Shown: piece by piece, positions 23,316-31,972 of the stretch
Layout of the letters: each line of letters opens with the position of its first letter
How positions within the stretch are numbered: position 1 is the first letter of the stretch
Source of the DNA: Apopatocola sp963618015
GTDB taxonomy: Bacteria; Bacillota; Clostridia; Oscillospirales; Oscillospiraceae
DNA length: 64,000 nucleotides
Reading direction: 5' to 3'
Assembly: GCA_963618015.1 (NCBI GenBank)
Contig: CAVEQS010000007.1
Location: 8,832-72,831 of the forward strand
The notes under the pieces: generated by a model
What the model saw: only the letters and a program-made list of their open reading frames with translations
What the model was told of the DNA's origin: nothing
Database searches by the model: none
Program-made: the position numbers and the translations under genes

Positions 23316-24149
23316 ATGGGAAACGGAAAATTTGAAGGATATCTGCTCGTCGCGGATTTTGACGATACATTCTGCCCGGAGCACGGCGCTCCCGTGCCGG
23401 AGGAAAACCGGCGCGCGGCGCAGTATTTTATGGACGAGGGCGGCCTTTTCACGATTGCCACGGGGCGGGATGTGCGCTCGTACTATTCCATCCGTGAAAA
23501 GTTCACCGTCAATGCGCCGCTGGTGCTCAGTAACGGCGCCGTGATTTTCGACGGTGAGTCCGGTGAGAGCTGGTATGAGAGCTTTCTTCCGTTTTCCTGC
23601 CGGAACGATCTTCTCACCGCGCGCGATGCCTTTCCCGGCACGGGCATGGAAGTCCACCGCGGCGCGGACGTGCGCGTCTGCGGCCGGAACGCAACGCTCG
23701 AGGAGCACCTCTTGCGCATGGGCGTGCCAGTGTCGGAGGCAGACCCCGGGCACATCCTGTATCCGTGGACAAAGGTGGTGCTCGTGGCGCCGGGCGATAT
23801 CCGCGCCGAGAACGAAACGGCGCACGCACTCTGCGCGTGGATCGCCGGGCAGTTCCCCGGCCGGTATGAGGCCGTGCCCTCCGGCGCGCTCGTGGATGTG
23901 GTCGCCGCCGGAAGCGACAAGGGGAGCGGCGTGCAGCGTCTCGCGGATTTTCTGGATATTCATCCGGAAAACATTATCTGCGTCGGCGACGGCTGGAACG
24001 ATATCCCGATGCTTCGCGCGGCAGGACGCGCTTTCGCGCCGGAAACGGCACTGCCGGAGGTTTTGGCGCTTGAGAATGTAACGAAACTCGGCGCGCCCGG
24101 CCGCTGCATCCGCGACGTGATAGACAGGCTCGAAGCGGATCAAAAATAA
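23316..24149 (+). CDS. HAD superfamily phosphatase, Cof type
   Basis: 277 aa cytoplasmic phosphatase acting on an unknown small phosphorylated metabolite. HAD motif I is LVADFDDTF (Asp13 and Asp15), motif II TIATGRD, motif III the Lys in GSDKGSGVQRL, and motif IV VGDGWNDIPML. The alpha/beta cap sits between motifs II and III, as in type IIB (Cof) enzymes. GGGGAGAAAAACC lies before the ATG. It stands alone between a divergent gene and the aromatic operon promoter. Confidence 0.92.
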   Translation: MGNGKFEGYLLVADFDDTFCPEHGAPVPEENRRAAQYFMDEGGLFTIATGRDVRSYYSIREKFTVNAPLVLSNGAVIFDGESGESWYESFLPFSCRNDLLTARDAFPGTGMEVHRGADVRVCGRNATLEEHLLRMGVPVSEADPGHILYPWTKVVLVAPGDIRAENETAHALCAWIAGQFPGRYEAVPSGALVDVVAAGSDKGSGVQRLADFLDIHPENIICVGDGWNDIPMLRAAGRAFAPETALPEVLALENVTKLGAPGRCIRDVIDRLEADQK

Positions 24150-24180
24150 ATTTTTATACAAATTTTCACTGAAATATTTG

Positions 24181-24209
24181 TTGACAATTCCAAAAGAAGA
24201 ATTTATACT
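24181..24209 (+). promoter_or_regulatory. Sigma-A promoter of the aromatic amino acid operon
   Basis: TTGACA (24181-24186), exactly 17 bases, TATACT (24204-24209). Transcription would start near 24216, giving a leader of about 180 bases that holds a short Phe/Tyr-rich ORF, a hairpin and a terminator before aroF. Confidence 0.9.
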
Positions 24210-24245
24210 GAAACCAACTTCCGCAGATCGGAGCGAGATCGACAC

Positions 24246-24299
24246 ATGAACGCATCCATTCGTATGTTTCGATACTTTTTTACCCGTACTATTTCATAG
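24246..24299 (+). CDS. Candidate Phe/Tyr leader peptide of the aro operon
   Basis: ATG at 24246 opens a 17-codon ORF, MNASIRMFRYFFTRTIS, ending at TAG 24297-24299. Three Phe and one Tyr codon fall within five consecutive-to-near codons (24267-24281). The composition and order resemble the enterobacterial pheST leader peptide, which also begins MNA and is Phe-rich (from memory). A GGAG lies 12 bases upstream, a weak ribosome site. A hairpin (24281-24306) overlaps the stop codon, and an intrinsic terminator follows at 24350. Together these are the parts of a translation-sensing attenuator for the Phe/Tyr pathway downstream. The antiterminator pairing is not resolved. Confidence 0.65.
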   Translation: MNASIRMFRYFFTRTIS

Positions 24300-24306
24300 T
24301 ATGGTA
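24281..24306 (+). promoter_or_regulatory. Hairpin at the end of the leader ORF (possible pause hairpin)
   Basis: Arms TACC(C)GTACTAT (24281-24292) and ATAGTATGGTA (24296-24306) pair over 11 positions with one bulge and one G-U, loop TTC. The left arm begins right after the Phe codons, so a ribosome stalled there would block this hairpin. Confidence 0.65.
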
Positions 24307-24349
24307 ATTTGTGATGCGGAAAATGACCTTGGAAGCGAAGGCTTTTTAG

Positions 24350-24379
24350 GCGGCACAGATTACACTGTGCCGCTTTTTT
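24350..24379 (+). terminator. Attenuator terminator in the aroF leader
   Basis: Stem GCGGCACAG (24350-24358) with CTGTGCCGC (24365-24373), followed by six T. It lies between the operon promoter and aroF, so it must be read through for expression. That is the signature of attenuation. Confidence 0.88.
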
Positions 24380-24398
24380 GTTTTTGGAGGAATAACCG

Positions 24399-25403
24399 AT
24401 GATCGTCATTTTGAAAAACGGCGCTGCCGAAGAGAAGAAAAACCAGCTTATCGACTGGCTGAAGGAGCAGGGACTGCAGATCCACACCTCCGTCGGCGAG
24501 TATCAGACCGTTCTCGGCCTCGTGGGCGATACGAGCCGGGTGGATATGGATCTTATTGCGAGTCTCGGCATCGTCGATTCCGTCAAGCGCGTCACGGAGC
24601 CGTTCAAGTGCTGCAACCGCAAGTTCCACCCGGACGACACCGTCGTGCAGGTCGGGGATGTGCGCATCGGCGGCGGGAACTTTGTGATGATCGCCGGCCC
24701 CTGCAGCGTTGAGAGCGAGGAGCAGATCGTCGGCATCGCAAAGGCGGTCAAGGCCTCCGGCGCGCAGATCCTCCGCGGCGGCGCTTTCAAGCCGCGCACC
24801 TCGCCTTACGATTTTCAGGGCCTCGCCGCGACGGGACTGGAACTTCTGAAGATCGCCCGGCAGGAGACGGGCCTTCCGATCGTCACCGAGATCATGGGTA
24901 CCTCCGCGCTCGATCTTTTCGCCGATGTGGACGTCATCCAGGTCGGCGCGCGCAACATGCAGAACTTTGATCTGCTCAAGGAGCTCGGGAAGCTCCGCAA
25001 GCCTATCCTGCTCAAGCGCGGCCTTGCTGCCACGCTCAAGGAGCTTTTGATGAGCGCCGAGTACATCATGGCCGGCGGCAACGAGCAGATCATCCTCTGC
25101 GAGCGCGGCATCCGCACGTTTGACGATTATACAAGAAACACGCTCGACCTCGCCGCCGTGCCGATGCTCCACGAGCTGACGCACCTGCCGGTCATCGTCG
25201 ATCCGAGCCATTCTACCGGCCTTGCCCGCATGGTGCGCCCGATGGCGCTTGCCGCGGCGGCCTGCGGCACGGACGGGCTCATCATCGAAGTCCACAACGA
25301 CCCGATGCACGCGCTGTGCGACGGCGCGCAGTCCATAAAGCCGGAGGAATACGATGCGCTCTGCAAGGACGTGAGCGCCATCCGCGAGGTGGCAATGCGA
25401 TGA
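24399..25403 (+). CDS. aroF: 3-deoxy-7-phosphoheptulonate (DAHP) synthase, type I-beta
   Basis: First committed step: phosphoenolpyruvate plus erythrose 4-phosphate to DAHP. 334 aa. Residues 1-70 form the small ferredoxin-like N-terminal domain (MIVILKNGAAEEKKNQLIDW) seen in Thermotoga-type enzymes, where it binds Tyr or Phe for feedback inhibition. The TIM barrel carries IAGPCSVESEEQ, GGAFKPRTSPYDFQG, ILLKRGLAATLKEL and IVDPSHSTGLARMV, including the metal and PEP ligands. TTGGAGGAAT precedes the ATG. It is first in the operon and overlaps tyrA by 4 bases. Confidence 0.96.
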   Translation: MIVILKNGAAEEKKNQLIDWLKEQGLQIHTSVGEYQTVLGLVGDTSRVDMDLIASLGIVDSVKRVTEPFKCCNRKFHPDDTVVQVGDVRIGGGNFVMIAGPCSVESEEQIVGIAKAVKASGAQILRGGAFKPRTSPYDFQGLAATGLELLKIARQETGLPIVTEIMGTSALDLFADVDVIQVGARNMQNFDLLKELGKLRKPILLKRGLAATLKELLMSAEYIMAGGNEQIILCERGIRTFDDYTRNTLDLAAVPMLHELTHLPVIVDPSHSTGLARMVRPMALAAAACGTDGLIIEVHNDPMHALCDGAQSIKPEEYDALCKDVSAIREVAMR

Positions 25404-26233
25404 CCGCCGGGATCGTTGGACTCGGGCTGATCGGCGGCTCACTCGCCAAGGCGTATCGCGCGCACGATGCGCGCGTCCTCGCTTTTGATACGGACAGCGC
25501 TGTGCTCTCCTTTGCACAGCTCGACGGCACGGTGGACGCCGTGCTCACAAAAGAAAACGTCTCCGAATGCGATATCGTCCTCATCGCGGTGCGCCCCGGC
25601 GCGGCGGTATCGTATCTGCGCGAGACGGCGCCGCATTTCGGCGCGCATCCCATCGTTATCGACTGCTGCGGCGTGAAGCGGGAGGTATGCGAGACCGCGT
25701 TTGCGCTTGCACGTGAGCACGGCTTCACGTTCCTCGGCGGCCACCCGATGGCGGGCAGCCACAAAGCCGGGTACAAAAATGCCCGCGCCAATCTCTTCCA
25801 CGTAGCGCCCATGGTGCTCGTGCCGCCGGAGGGGGACGACATTGCGCTCCTTGCCAGAGCCAAGGAGCTTCTGGCCCCGGCGGAGTTCGGGCGCTTCAGC
25901 GTTACGAGCGCGGCCGAGCACGACCGGATGATCGCCTTCACCTCGCAGCTTGCGCACATTGTCTCGAATGCCTACATCAAAAGCCCCACCGCGCGCAGCC
26001 ACAAAGGCTTCTCAGCGGGAAGCTATAAGGACCTAACGCGCGTTGCCTGGCTCGATCCCGCCATGTGGGCGGAGCTCTTCCTTGATAACCGCGACAATGT
26101 GCTCTTTGAGCTCGATAGTCTCGCAGATTCTCTTGCACAGTACCGCACGGCGGTGGAGAATAACGATCTCGCAGCGCTCACCGGCCTTCTCGACGAAGGC
26201 CGCCGGCGCAAGGAGGAGGTAGACGGACGGTGA
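25400..26233 (+). CDS. tyrA: Prephenate dehydrogenase
   Basis: NAD-dependent oxidative decarboxylation of prephenate to 4-hydroxyphenylpyruvate, towards Tyr. 277 aa from ATG 25400, overlapping the aroF stop (ATGA). The Rossmann motif is GIVGLGLIGGSLAKAYR. The catalytic His is in GGHPMAGSHKAGY, and TSQLAHIVSNAYI with GSYKDLTRVA follows. There is no ACT domain, so feedback control by Tyr must lie elsewhere, for example at aroF. It is coupled to aroB by a GTGA overlap. Confidence 0.94.
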   Translation: MTAGIVGLGLIGGSLAKAYRAHDARVLAFDTDSAVLSFAQLDGTVDAVLTKENVSECDIVLIAVRPGAAVSYLRETAPHFGAHPIVIDCCGVKREVCETAFALAREHGFTFLGGHPMAGSHKAGYKNARANLFHVAPMVLVPPEGDDIALLARAKELLAPAEFGRFSVTSAAEHDRMIAFTSQLAHIVSNAYIKSPTARSHKGFSAGSYKDLTRVAWLDPAMWAELFLDNRDNVLFELDSLADSLAQYRTAVENNDLAALTGLLDEGRRRKEEVDGR

Positions 26234-27291
26234 AAACGATCCATGCAACGGCTTCGCGCGAATACGATGTCGTCATCGGCGCAAAGCTGCTCGACGAATG
26301 CGGCGAGCGGATAGCCGCCGCCGTTCCGGGCGCGGAAAAGGCGGTCATCTGCACCGATTCGACCGTGTACCCGCTCTACGCCGAACGCGTGGCCGCCTCG
26401 CTCAAGGCGGCGGGCTTTGCGGTTTTGGAATATGTTTTTCCCGCCGGGGAACGCTCCAAAACGCTGGATACCTGGCAGCAGATGCTCTGCTTTCTTGCCG
26501 AAAACCGCGTGAGCCGGAGCGACGTTGTCGTCGCGCTCGGCGGTGGTGTCGTGGGCGATATGGCCGGGTTTGCCGCGGCGTGCTATCAGCGCGGCGTTCC
26601 GCTCGTACAGATCCCCACAACGCTCCTCGCCGCGGTGGATTCCTCCGTCGGCGGGAAAACGGCGGTCGATCTTCCGGCAGGGAAAAACCTTGTCGGGGCC
26701 TTCTGGCAGCCGTCGCTCGTCTTGTGTGATACCGGCACGCTTCAAACGCTTCCGGAAGCCGTCCGGCGTGACGGCTGCGCGGAGATCATCAAGTACGGCG
26801 TGCTGGACGGCGAGGCGCTCTTCTCCGCGCTGGAAAACAGCCTGCCCGACACGATATCGGAGGATATCCTGGCCCGCTGCGTGGAAATAAAGCGCGATAT
26901 CGTCGCCGCGGACGAATTCGATACCGGCGCGCGCCGCCTTTTGAATCTCGGCCATACTGCCGCGCACGCGGCGGAACTGTTGAGCGATTACTCCCTCTCC
27001 CACGGCAGCGCCGTGGCGATGGGGCTTTGCGCCATGGCGCGCGCGTGCGCTGTGCGCGGCCTCTGCACCGATGAGGACGCCGCGCGCATCGAAGCGCTTA
27101 TCAAAAAATGCGGCCTTCCGACGGAGCTTCCGTATACGGCGGAAGCGCTCGCGGCCGCCGCGCTTTCGGATAAAAAACGCGCGGGCTCAACGCTTCCCAT
27201 CATCACCGTCGAGGCTCTGGGGCGCTGCGCCGTGCGAAAGATCGACGCCTCCGACTATGCCGTATGGCTCCGGCAGGGGGGCGAAAAATGA
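26230..27291 (+). CDS. aroB: 3-dehydroquinate synthase
   Basis: Converts DAHP to 3-dehydroquinate with NAD and a divalent metal. 353 aa, GTG start overlapping tyrA (GTGA). Conserved blocks: FPAGERSKTLDTW, ALGGGVVGDMAGFAAACYQRG, VPLVQIPTTLLAAVDSSVGGKTAVD (seen in parts), the metal ligands EIIKYGVL and RLLNLGHTAAHAAE, and SLSHGSAVAMG. All ligand residues are in place. Length is normal. Confidence 0.96.
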   Translation: MKTIHATASREYDVVIGAKLLDECGERIAAAVPGAEKAVICTDSTVYPLYAERVAASLKAAGFAVLEYVFPAGERSKTLDTWQQMLCFLAENRVSRSDVVVALGGGVVGDMAGFAAACYQRGVPLVQIPTTLLAAVDSSVGGKTAVDLPAGKNLVGAFWQPSLVLCDTGTLQTLPEAVRRDGCAEIIKYGVLDGEALFSALENSLPDTISEDILARCVEIKRDIVAADEFDTGARRLLNLGHTAAHAAELLSDYSLSHGSAVAMGLCAMARACAVRGLCTDEDAARIEALIKKCGLPTELPYTAEALAAAALSDKKRAGSTLPIITVEALGRCAVRKIDASDYAVWLRQGGEK

Positions 27292-28544
27292 ACTTTGTTA
27301 TCTCTCCGGGCACGCGCACCGGCGCGGTGCGCATTCCGGCTTCCAAATCGCAGGCGCACCGCCTGCTCATCTGCGCGGCGCTCGGGAAAAATCCCGTGAC
27401 CGTTCACTGCGACGGCCTGAACGCCGACATTCTCGCGACCGCAGCGTGCCTTCGCGCGCTCGGCGCGAAGATCACCGAAGAGGACGGCGCGCTGCGCGTC
27501 GAGCCGATCAGGGAGACGCCGGGCGGTCTTTGCGTCCTGCCCTGCGGCGAGAGCGGGTCAACGCTTCGCTTTCTGCTCCCGGTCGTCGGCGCGCTCGGCG
27601 CGGACGCGGTTTTCCTGCGCGAAGGGCGCTTGCCCGAGCGTCCGCTCGAGCCGCTGTTGAGCGAGCTTGTCCGCGGCGGCATGGCGTTTCGCTCGGAGGG
27701 GGATAAGCTCTTCTGCGCCGGAAAGCTCCGGCCGGGGGCGTACACGCTCCCCGGGAACATCTCCTCGCAGTATATTTCCGCGCTGCTCTTCGCGCTGCCG
27801 CGTCTTGCCGGAGAGAGCACACTCACCATCACCGGCGCGAGGGAGAGCGAGGGCTATATCGCCATGACGGAGAACGCCCTTGCGCAAAGCGGCATCCGGC
27901 TATATAAGACAGATTCCGGGTATGATATCCCCGGCGGGCAGGTATATTCTCTGCCCGGTACGGTAGAGGTCGAGGGAGACTATTCCTCGGCGGCATTCTT
28001 CCTCTGCATGGGTGCGCTCTCGCGCACCGGCATCACCGTTTCCGGCCTGCGCGCCGATTCCGCGCAGGGTGACCGCGCGGTGCTCGATATCCTCCGCGCC
28101 ATGGGAGCCGTTGTGGAAGAAACCGCATCGGGCATTACGGTGCGGCGCGGCGCGCTTCGCGGCACGATCATCGATGCCGCGCCCGTTCCCGATCTTATCC
28201 CCGCACTGTGCGCGCTGGCCGCGGCGGCGGAAGGGGAGACGCGCGTGGTAAATGCCGCGCGGCTCCGGCTCAAGGAATCCGACCGGCTCGCCACCACGGC
28301 GGGGATGCTCTCCGCGCTCGGCGCGGATATCGAGGAACTGCCGGAGGGACTGGTTGTCCGCGGCAGAGCGCTTCGCGGCGGTGCCGTGAGCGCGCAGCAC
28401 GACCACCGCATCGCGATGGCGGCGGCGGTGGCGGCGTGCGCCTGTGCGGAGGCCGTCACGGTCGAGGGCTGGGAGTGCACGAATAAATCCTACCCGCGCT
28501 TTCGCGAGGATTTTAACGCATTGAAAAAGGAGGAAACGCCGTGA
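27288..28544 (+). CDS. aroA: 3-phosphoshikimate 1-carboxyvinyltransferase (EPSP synthase)
   Basis: Joins PEP to shikimate 3-phosphate. 418 aa from ATG 27288, overlapping the aroB stop. The N-terminal PASKSQAHRLLICAAL holds the catalytic Lys, and CGESGSTLRFLLPV is the PEP-binding block (normally CGNSGT; here Glu and Ser appear in the Asn and Thr positions). It also has GNISSQYISALLFALP, EGDYSSAAFFLCMG, RLRLKESDRLATT and the final DHRIAMAAAVAACAC. The altered CGxSGx motif may affect inhibitor sensitivity, but that is a guess. Confidence 0.95.
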   Translation: MNFVISPGTRTGAVRIPASKSQAHRLLICAALGKNPVTVHCDGLNADILATAACLRALGAKITEEDGALRVEPIRETPGGLCVLPCGESGSTLRFLLPVVGALGADAVFLREGRLPERPLEPLLSELVRGGMAFRSEGDKLFCAGKLRPGAYTLPGNISSQYISALLFALPRLAGESTLTITGARESEGYIAMTENALAQSGIRLYKTDSGYDIPGGQVYSLPGTVEVEGDYSSAAFFLCMGALSRTGITVSGLRADSAQGDRAVLDILRAMGAVVEETASGITVRRGALRGTIIDAAPVPDLIPALCALAAAAEGETRVVNAARLRLKESDRLATTAGMLSALGADIEELPEGLVVRGRALRGGAVSAQHDHRIAMAAAVAACACAEAVTVEGWECTNKSYPRFREDFNALKKEETP

Positions 28545-29608
28545 GCAGTCTCGGAAACGATTTTCGCATTACCATTTTCGGCGCTTCGCACGGCGAGGCC
28601 ATCGGCGTCGTTATGGAAGGGCTGCCCGTGGGGTTCGCCATCGATATGGATGCGCTCTCCAACTTTCTCGCGCGGCGCGCGCCGGGACGCGGCGCGTTTG
28701 CCACCGCGCGGCGCGAGAGCGATATGCCGCTCTTCCTTAGCGGCGTGAAAAACGGCGTTACCTGCGGCGGTGCGGTCACGGCGGTCATCCGCAACAGCGA
28801 CGCGCACCCCGGCGACTATGACGCTCTGCGCAATACGCCGCGCCCCGGCCATGCGGATTTTGCCGCGCGCATGAAGGACGGCGACGCGGTCGATCTCTCC
28901 GGTGGCGGGCGCTTTTCCGGGCGGCTCACCGCGCCGCTCTGCGTTGCAGGCGGCATCGCCATGCAGCTTCTCGAAGAGAAAAATATCCGCATCGTTTCGC
29001 ACATCGCCTCCATCGCCGGCATTGCCGATGAGGGCATTTTCCCGGCGTCGACGCTCGGCAAGAGCTTCCCGACGCTCAGCGAAGCGCGCGGCGAGGAAAT
29101 GCTTGCCGCCATTGCCAAGGCGCGCGCCGACGGCGACAGCGTCGGCGGCGTGGTGGAATGTGCGGTGCTCGGCCTGCCTGCGGGGCTTGGCGATGCGCTT
29201 TTTGACGGCGTGGAGAGCCGGCTCTCTGCCGCGCTCTTCGGTATCCCGGCCGTGAAGGGCGTGGAGTTCGGCGCGGGGTTCGCCGCGGCGGGGCTGCGCG
29301 GCAGCGAAAATAACGACGCCTTTGTATTGCGCGGCGGAAAGGCCATCACCGAAACGAACCGCTGCGGCGGCATCCTCGGCGGCATCACGACGGGCGCGCC
29401 GCTCGTGTTCCGCACAGCGTTCAAGCCGACGCCGTCCATTGCGCGGCGGCAGCGCACCGTGGATCTTGCCGCGATGCGTGAAACGACCATCGAAATTGCC
29501 GGACGGCATGACCCCTGCATCGTGCCGCGCGCCGTTCCCTGCGTGGAAGCGGCGGCTGCGGTCGTACTATATGATATTCTTTGTTCGGAAAGAGGGAGAA
29601 AGCCATGA
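28541..29608 (+). CDS. aroC: Chorismate synthase
   Basis: Converts EPSP to chorismate, needing reduced FMN. 355 aa, GTG start overlapping aroA. Motifs: FRITIFGASHGEAIGVVMEGLP, RRAPGRGAFATARRESD, RPGHADFAARMKDG and GGRFSGRLTA near the N-terminal half, then CGGILGGITTGAPLVFRTAFKPTPSI (in parts) and GRHDPCIVPRAVPCVEAAAAVVL at the end. The His and Arg residues of the active site are conserved. It overlaps pheA by ATGA. Confidence 0.96.
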   Translation: MSSLGNDFRITIFGASHGEAIGVVMEGLPVGFAIDMDALSNFLARRAPGRGAFATARRESDMPLFLSGVKNGVTCGGAVTAVIRNSDAHPGDYDALRNTPRPGHADFAARMKDGDAVDLSGGGRFSGRLTAPLCVAGGIAMQLLEEKNIRIVSHIASIAGIADEGIFPASTLGKSFPTLSEARGEEMLAAIAKARADGDSVGGVVECAVLGLPAGLGDALFDGVESRLSAALFGIPAVKGVEFGAGFAAAGLRGSENNDAFVLRGGKAITETNRCGGILGGITTGAPLVFRTAFKPTPSIARRQRTVDLAAMRETTIEIAGRHDPCIVPRAVPCVEAAAAVVLYDILCSERGRKP

Positions 29609-30747
29609 ACATGGACGAACTGCGAAGCCGGATCGACGCGGTGGACGACGAGCTGCTGCGATGCTTTGCCGAGCGTATGGACATCGCCGGGGACATTGCC
29701 CGGTATAAGGCCGAGCACGGCCTTCCGGTGCTCGACGAGCGGCGGGAGAGGGAAAAGCTCTACGCCGTGAGCGAAAAGGCGCCGGAGGAGCTGCAAAGCT
29801 ATGCCGTGTCGCTCTATGCGCTGCTCTTTGAGCTGAGCCGCAGCCGCCAGAACCGGCTGCTGCACAAAAAAAGCCCGCTGGCGGAGAGTGTTCAAAGCGC
29901 CATCGAGAACACACCGCCGCTCTTCCCGGAGAAGGCCGCCGTTGCCTGTCAGGGCGTGGAGGGCTCCAACTCGCAGATCGCGTGCGAGCGGCTGTTCCGC
30001 CTGCCGAACGAGCTTTATTTTTCCACCTTCGACGCGGTGTTTAACGCCATCGAAAAGGGCCTCTGCCGCTACGGTGTACTGCCCATCGAAAACAGCACCG
30101 CAGGCTCCGTGAACGCCGTATACGATCTCATGATGCGTCACCATTTCCATATCGTCCGCTCGGTGCGCGTGAAGATCGACCACAACCTGCTCGCCCGGCC
30201 GGGCGCGAAGCTCTCCGGCATCCGCGAGATCTATTCGCACGAGCAGGCGCTCAGCCAGTGTGCAAAGTTCCTCTCGTCCCTTTCGGGCGTAAAGATCATC
30301 CCGTGCGAGAATACGGCGCTCGCAGCAAAGCTTGTTGCCGAATCCGGGCGGGACGACGTGGCGGCGCTCTCCACGCGCGCGTGCGAGCGGCTGTACGGCC
30401 TTGCATGCCTTGCCCCCTCCGTGCAGGACACGGCGAACAACTACACGCGCTTCATCTGCATCGCGCGCGATCTCGAAATTTATCCCGGCGCGAACCGGAC
30501 GAGCCTTATGATGACGCTGCGCCACGAGCCCGGCTCGCTTTACAAGGTGCTCTCGCGCTTCTATGCGCTCGGCATCAACCTGAACAAGCTCGAAAGCCGT
30601 CCGCTCCCGGAGCGGAACTTTGAGTTCATGTTCTATTTTGATCTGGAAAACCCGGTGTACGACCCCGCGTTCCTTCAGCTCATGAGTGAGCTGGGCGATA
30701 TCAGCGAGGAATGCACCTATCTTGGAAGCTATAGTGAGGTAATTTGA
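29605..30747 (+). CDS. pheA: Bifunctional chorismate mutase / prephenate dehydratase
   Basis: Carries chorismate to prephenate and on to phenylpyruvate. 380 aa from ATG 29605, which overlaps the aroC stop; GAGGGAGAAAGCC lies upstream. Residues 1-85 are an AroQ-type mutase (MDELRSRIDAVDDELLRCFAERM, with RYKAEHGLPVLDERRE). Residues about 110-285 are the dehydratase (GVEGSNSQIA, GVLPIENSTAGSVNAVYDLM, SVQDTANNYTRF, the last with the catalytic Thr). Residues 300-375 form an ACT domain with GSLYKVLSRFYALGINLNKLESRP, including the ESRP motif that binds Phe for feedback inhibition. Confidence 0.96.
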   Translation: MNMDELRSRIDAVDDELLRCFAERMDIAGDIARYKAEHGLPVLDERREREKLYAVSEKAPEELQSYAVSLYALLFELSRSRQNRLLHKKSPLAESVQSAIENTPPLFPEKAAVACQGVEGSNSQIACERLFRLPNELYFSTFDAVFNAIEKGLCRYGVLPIENSTAGSVNAVYDLMMRHHFHIVRSVRVKIDHNLLARPGAKLSGIREIYSHEQALSQCAKFLSSLSGVKIIPCENTALAAKLVAESGRDDVAALSTRACERLYGLACLAPSVQDTANNYTRFICIARDLEIYPGANRTSLMMTLRHEPGSLYKVLSRFYALGINLNKLESRPLPERNFEFMFYFDLENPVYDPAFLQLMSELGDISEECTYLGSYSEVI

Positions 30748-30748
30748 C

Positions 30749-31972
30749 ATGATGCATTGCGGACTTCTTGGACAAAAGCTCAGCCACAGCTATTCCCCGG
30801 CCATCCACTCCATGCTCGGCGACTATGAGTACAAGCTCTATGAGACCGAGCCGGCGGATGTGGAGACCTTCCTCCGTAAAGGTGATTTTGACGCGCTGAA
30901 CGTCACGATCCCCTACAAAAAGCGCGCCGCGGCGCTCTGCGACGAGCTTTCTGAAACGGCGCGCGCCATCGGCAGCGTCAATACGATCGTCCGCCGCGCC
31001 GACGGCAAGCTCTACGGCGACAATACGGATGTCTACGGCTTTGAAGAACTGCTGCGCCGCGCGGTCTTCTCCCCGCGCGCCAAAAAGGTGCTCGTGCTCG
31101 GCAGCGGCGGCGCGTCCGCTGCGGTGGTGTACGCGCTGGAAAAGCAGCAGGCGAGCGAGATCGTCGTTGTCTCCCGCGAGGGGAAGGACAACTATTCCAA
31201 CCTCTCCCGCCACACGGACGCCGAGCTCATCGTGAACACCACGCCGGTCGGCATGTACCCGCACAACGGCGAGGCGGTCATTGATCTGCTGCGCTTCCCG
31301 AACTGCCGCGCCGTCGTCGATCTCATCTATAACCCCGTGCGCACGGAGCTCCTGCTGCAGGCGGAAAAGCTCGGCATTCCCTACGCAAACGGCATGGTGA
31401 TGCTCGCCGCACAGGCCATCCGCTCAAGCGAAATTTTCACCGGCAAAAAGGCGCCGGACGGCGCGCTGGAGCACGCCATCGATCTTGTGAAGAGCAAGAC
31501 GATGAACATCGTCCTCATCGGTATGCCCGGCTGCGGCAAGTCCGTCGTGGCGGAGGCGCTCGGCAAGACGCTTGGCCGCGAGGTGCTTGATACGGATGCC
31601 TATATCGAGGAGCACACCGGCTATACGCCGGAGCAGATCATCACGATGCAGGGCGAATCCGCGTTCCGCAAGCACGAGAGCGAGGCCGTGCGCGAGCTCG
31701 GCAGCGCCTTCGGCGCGATCGTCGCTACGGGCGGCGGCGCGGTGCTCCACGAGGAGAACTACGCGCCCCTCCACCAGAACGGCGTCATTTTCTGGCTGCG
31801 CCGCGATCTTGACAAGCTCGAGCGCGACGGCCGCCCGCTCTCCCGCGCGGGAAATCTCAACGCCATGTACGAAATGCGTGAGAAGCGCTATCTCCGCTTC
31901 GCGGACTATATCATCGACAACAACCGCGCGCTGGAGGACACCGTGGAGGATATCCGCAAGGTGATCCTATGA
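30749..31972 (+). CDS. aroEK: Fused shikimate dehydrogenase - shikimate kinase
   Basis: One 407-residue protein for two steps: dehydroshikimate to shikimate, then to shikimate 3-phosphate. Residues 1-245 are AroE: GQKLSHSYSPAIHS, NVTIPYKKRA (catalytic Lys), GDNTDVYGF, the NADP motif VLGSGGASAAVVYAL and NGMVMLAAQAIRSSEIF. Residues 251-407 are AroK: Walker A GMPGCGKSVVA, DTDAYIEEHTG, FRKHESEAV, GGGAVL and the lid RDGRPLS. A short linker joins them. The fusion covers consecutive pathway steps out of chemical order in the operon. It overlaps aroQ by ATGA. Confidence 0.95.
   Translation: MMHCGLLGQKLSHSYSPAIHSMLGDYEYKLYETEPADVETFLRKGDFDALNVTIPYKKRAAALCDELSETARAIGSVNTIVRRADGKLYGDNTDVYGFEELLRRAVFSPRAKKVLVLGSGGASAAVVYALEKQQASEIVVVSREGKDNYSNLSRHTDAELIVNTTPVGMYPHNGEAVIDLLRFPNCRAVVDLIYNPVRTELLLQAEKLGIPYANGMVMLAAQAIRSSEIFTGKKAPDGALEHAIDLVKSKTMNIVLIGMPGCGKSVVAEALGKTLGREVLDTDAYIEEHTGYTPEQIITMQGESAFRKHESEAVRELGSAFGAIVATGGGAVLHEENYAPLHQNGVIFWLRRDLDKLERDGRPLSRAGNLNAMYEMREKRYLRFADYIIDNNRALEDTVEDIRKVIL

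Noticed and set aside
24210..24399. T-box riboswitch before aroF.
   Set aside because: No AGGGTGGNACCGCG-type T-box sequence or specifier arrangement is present. A leader ORF fits better.
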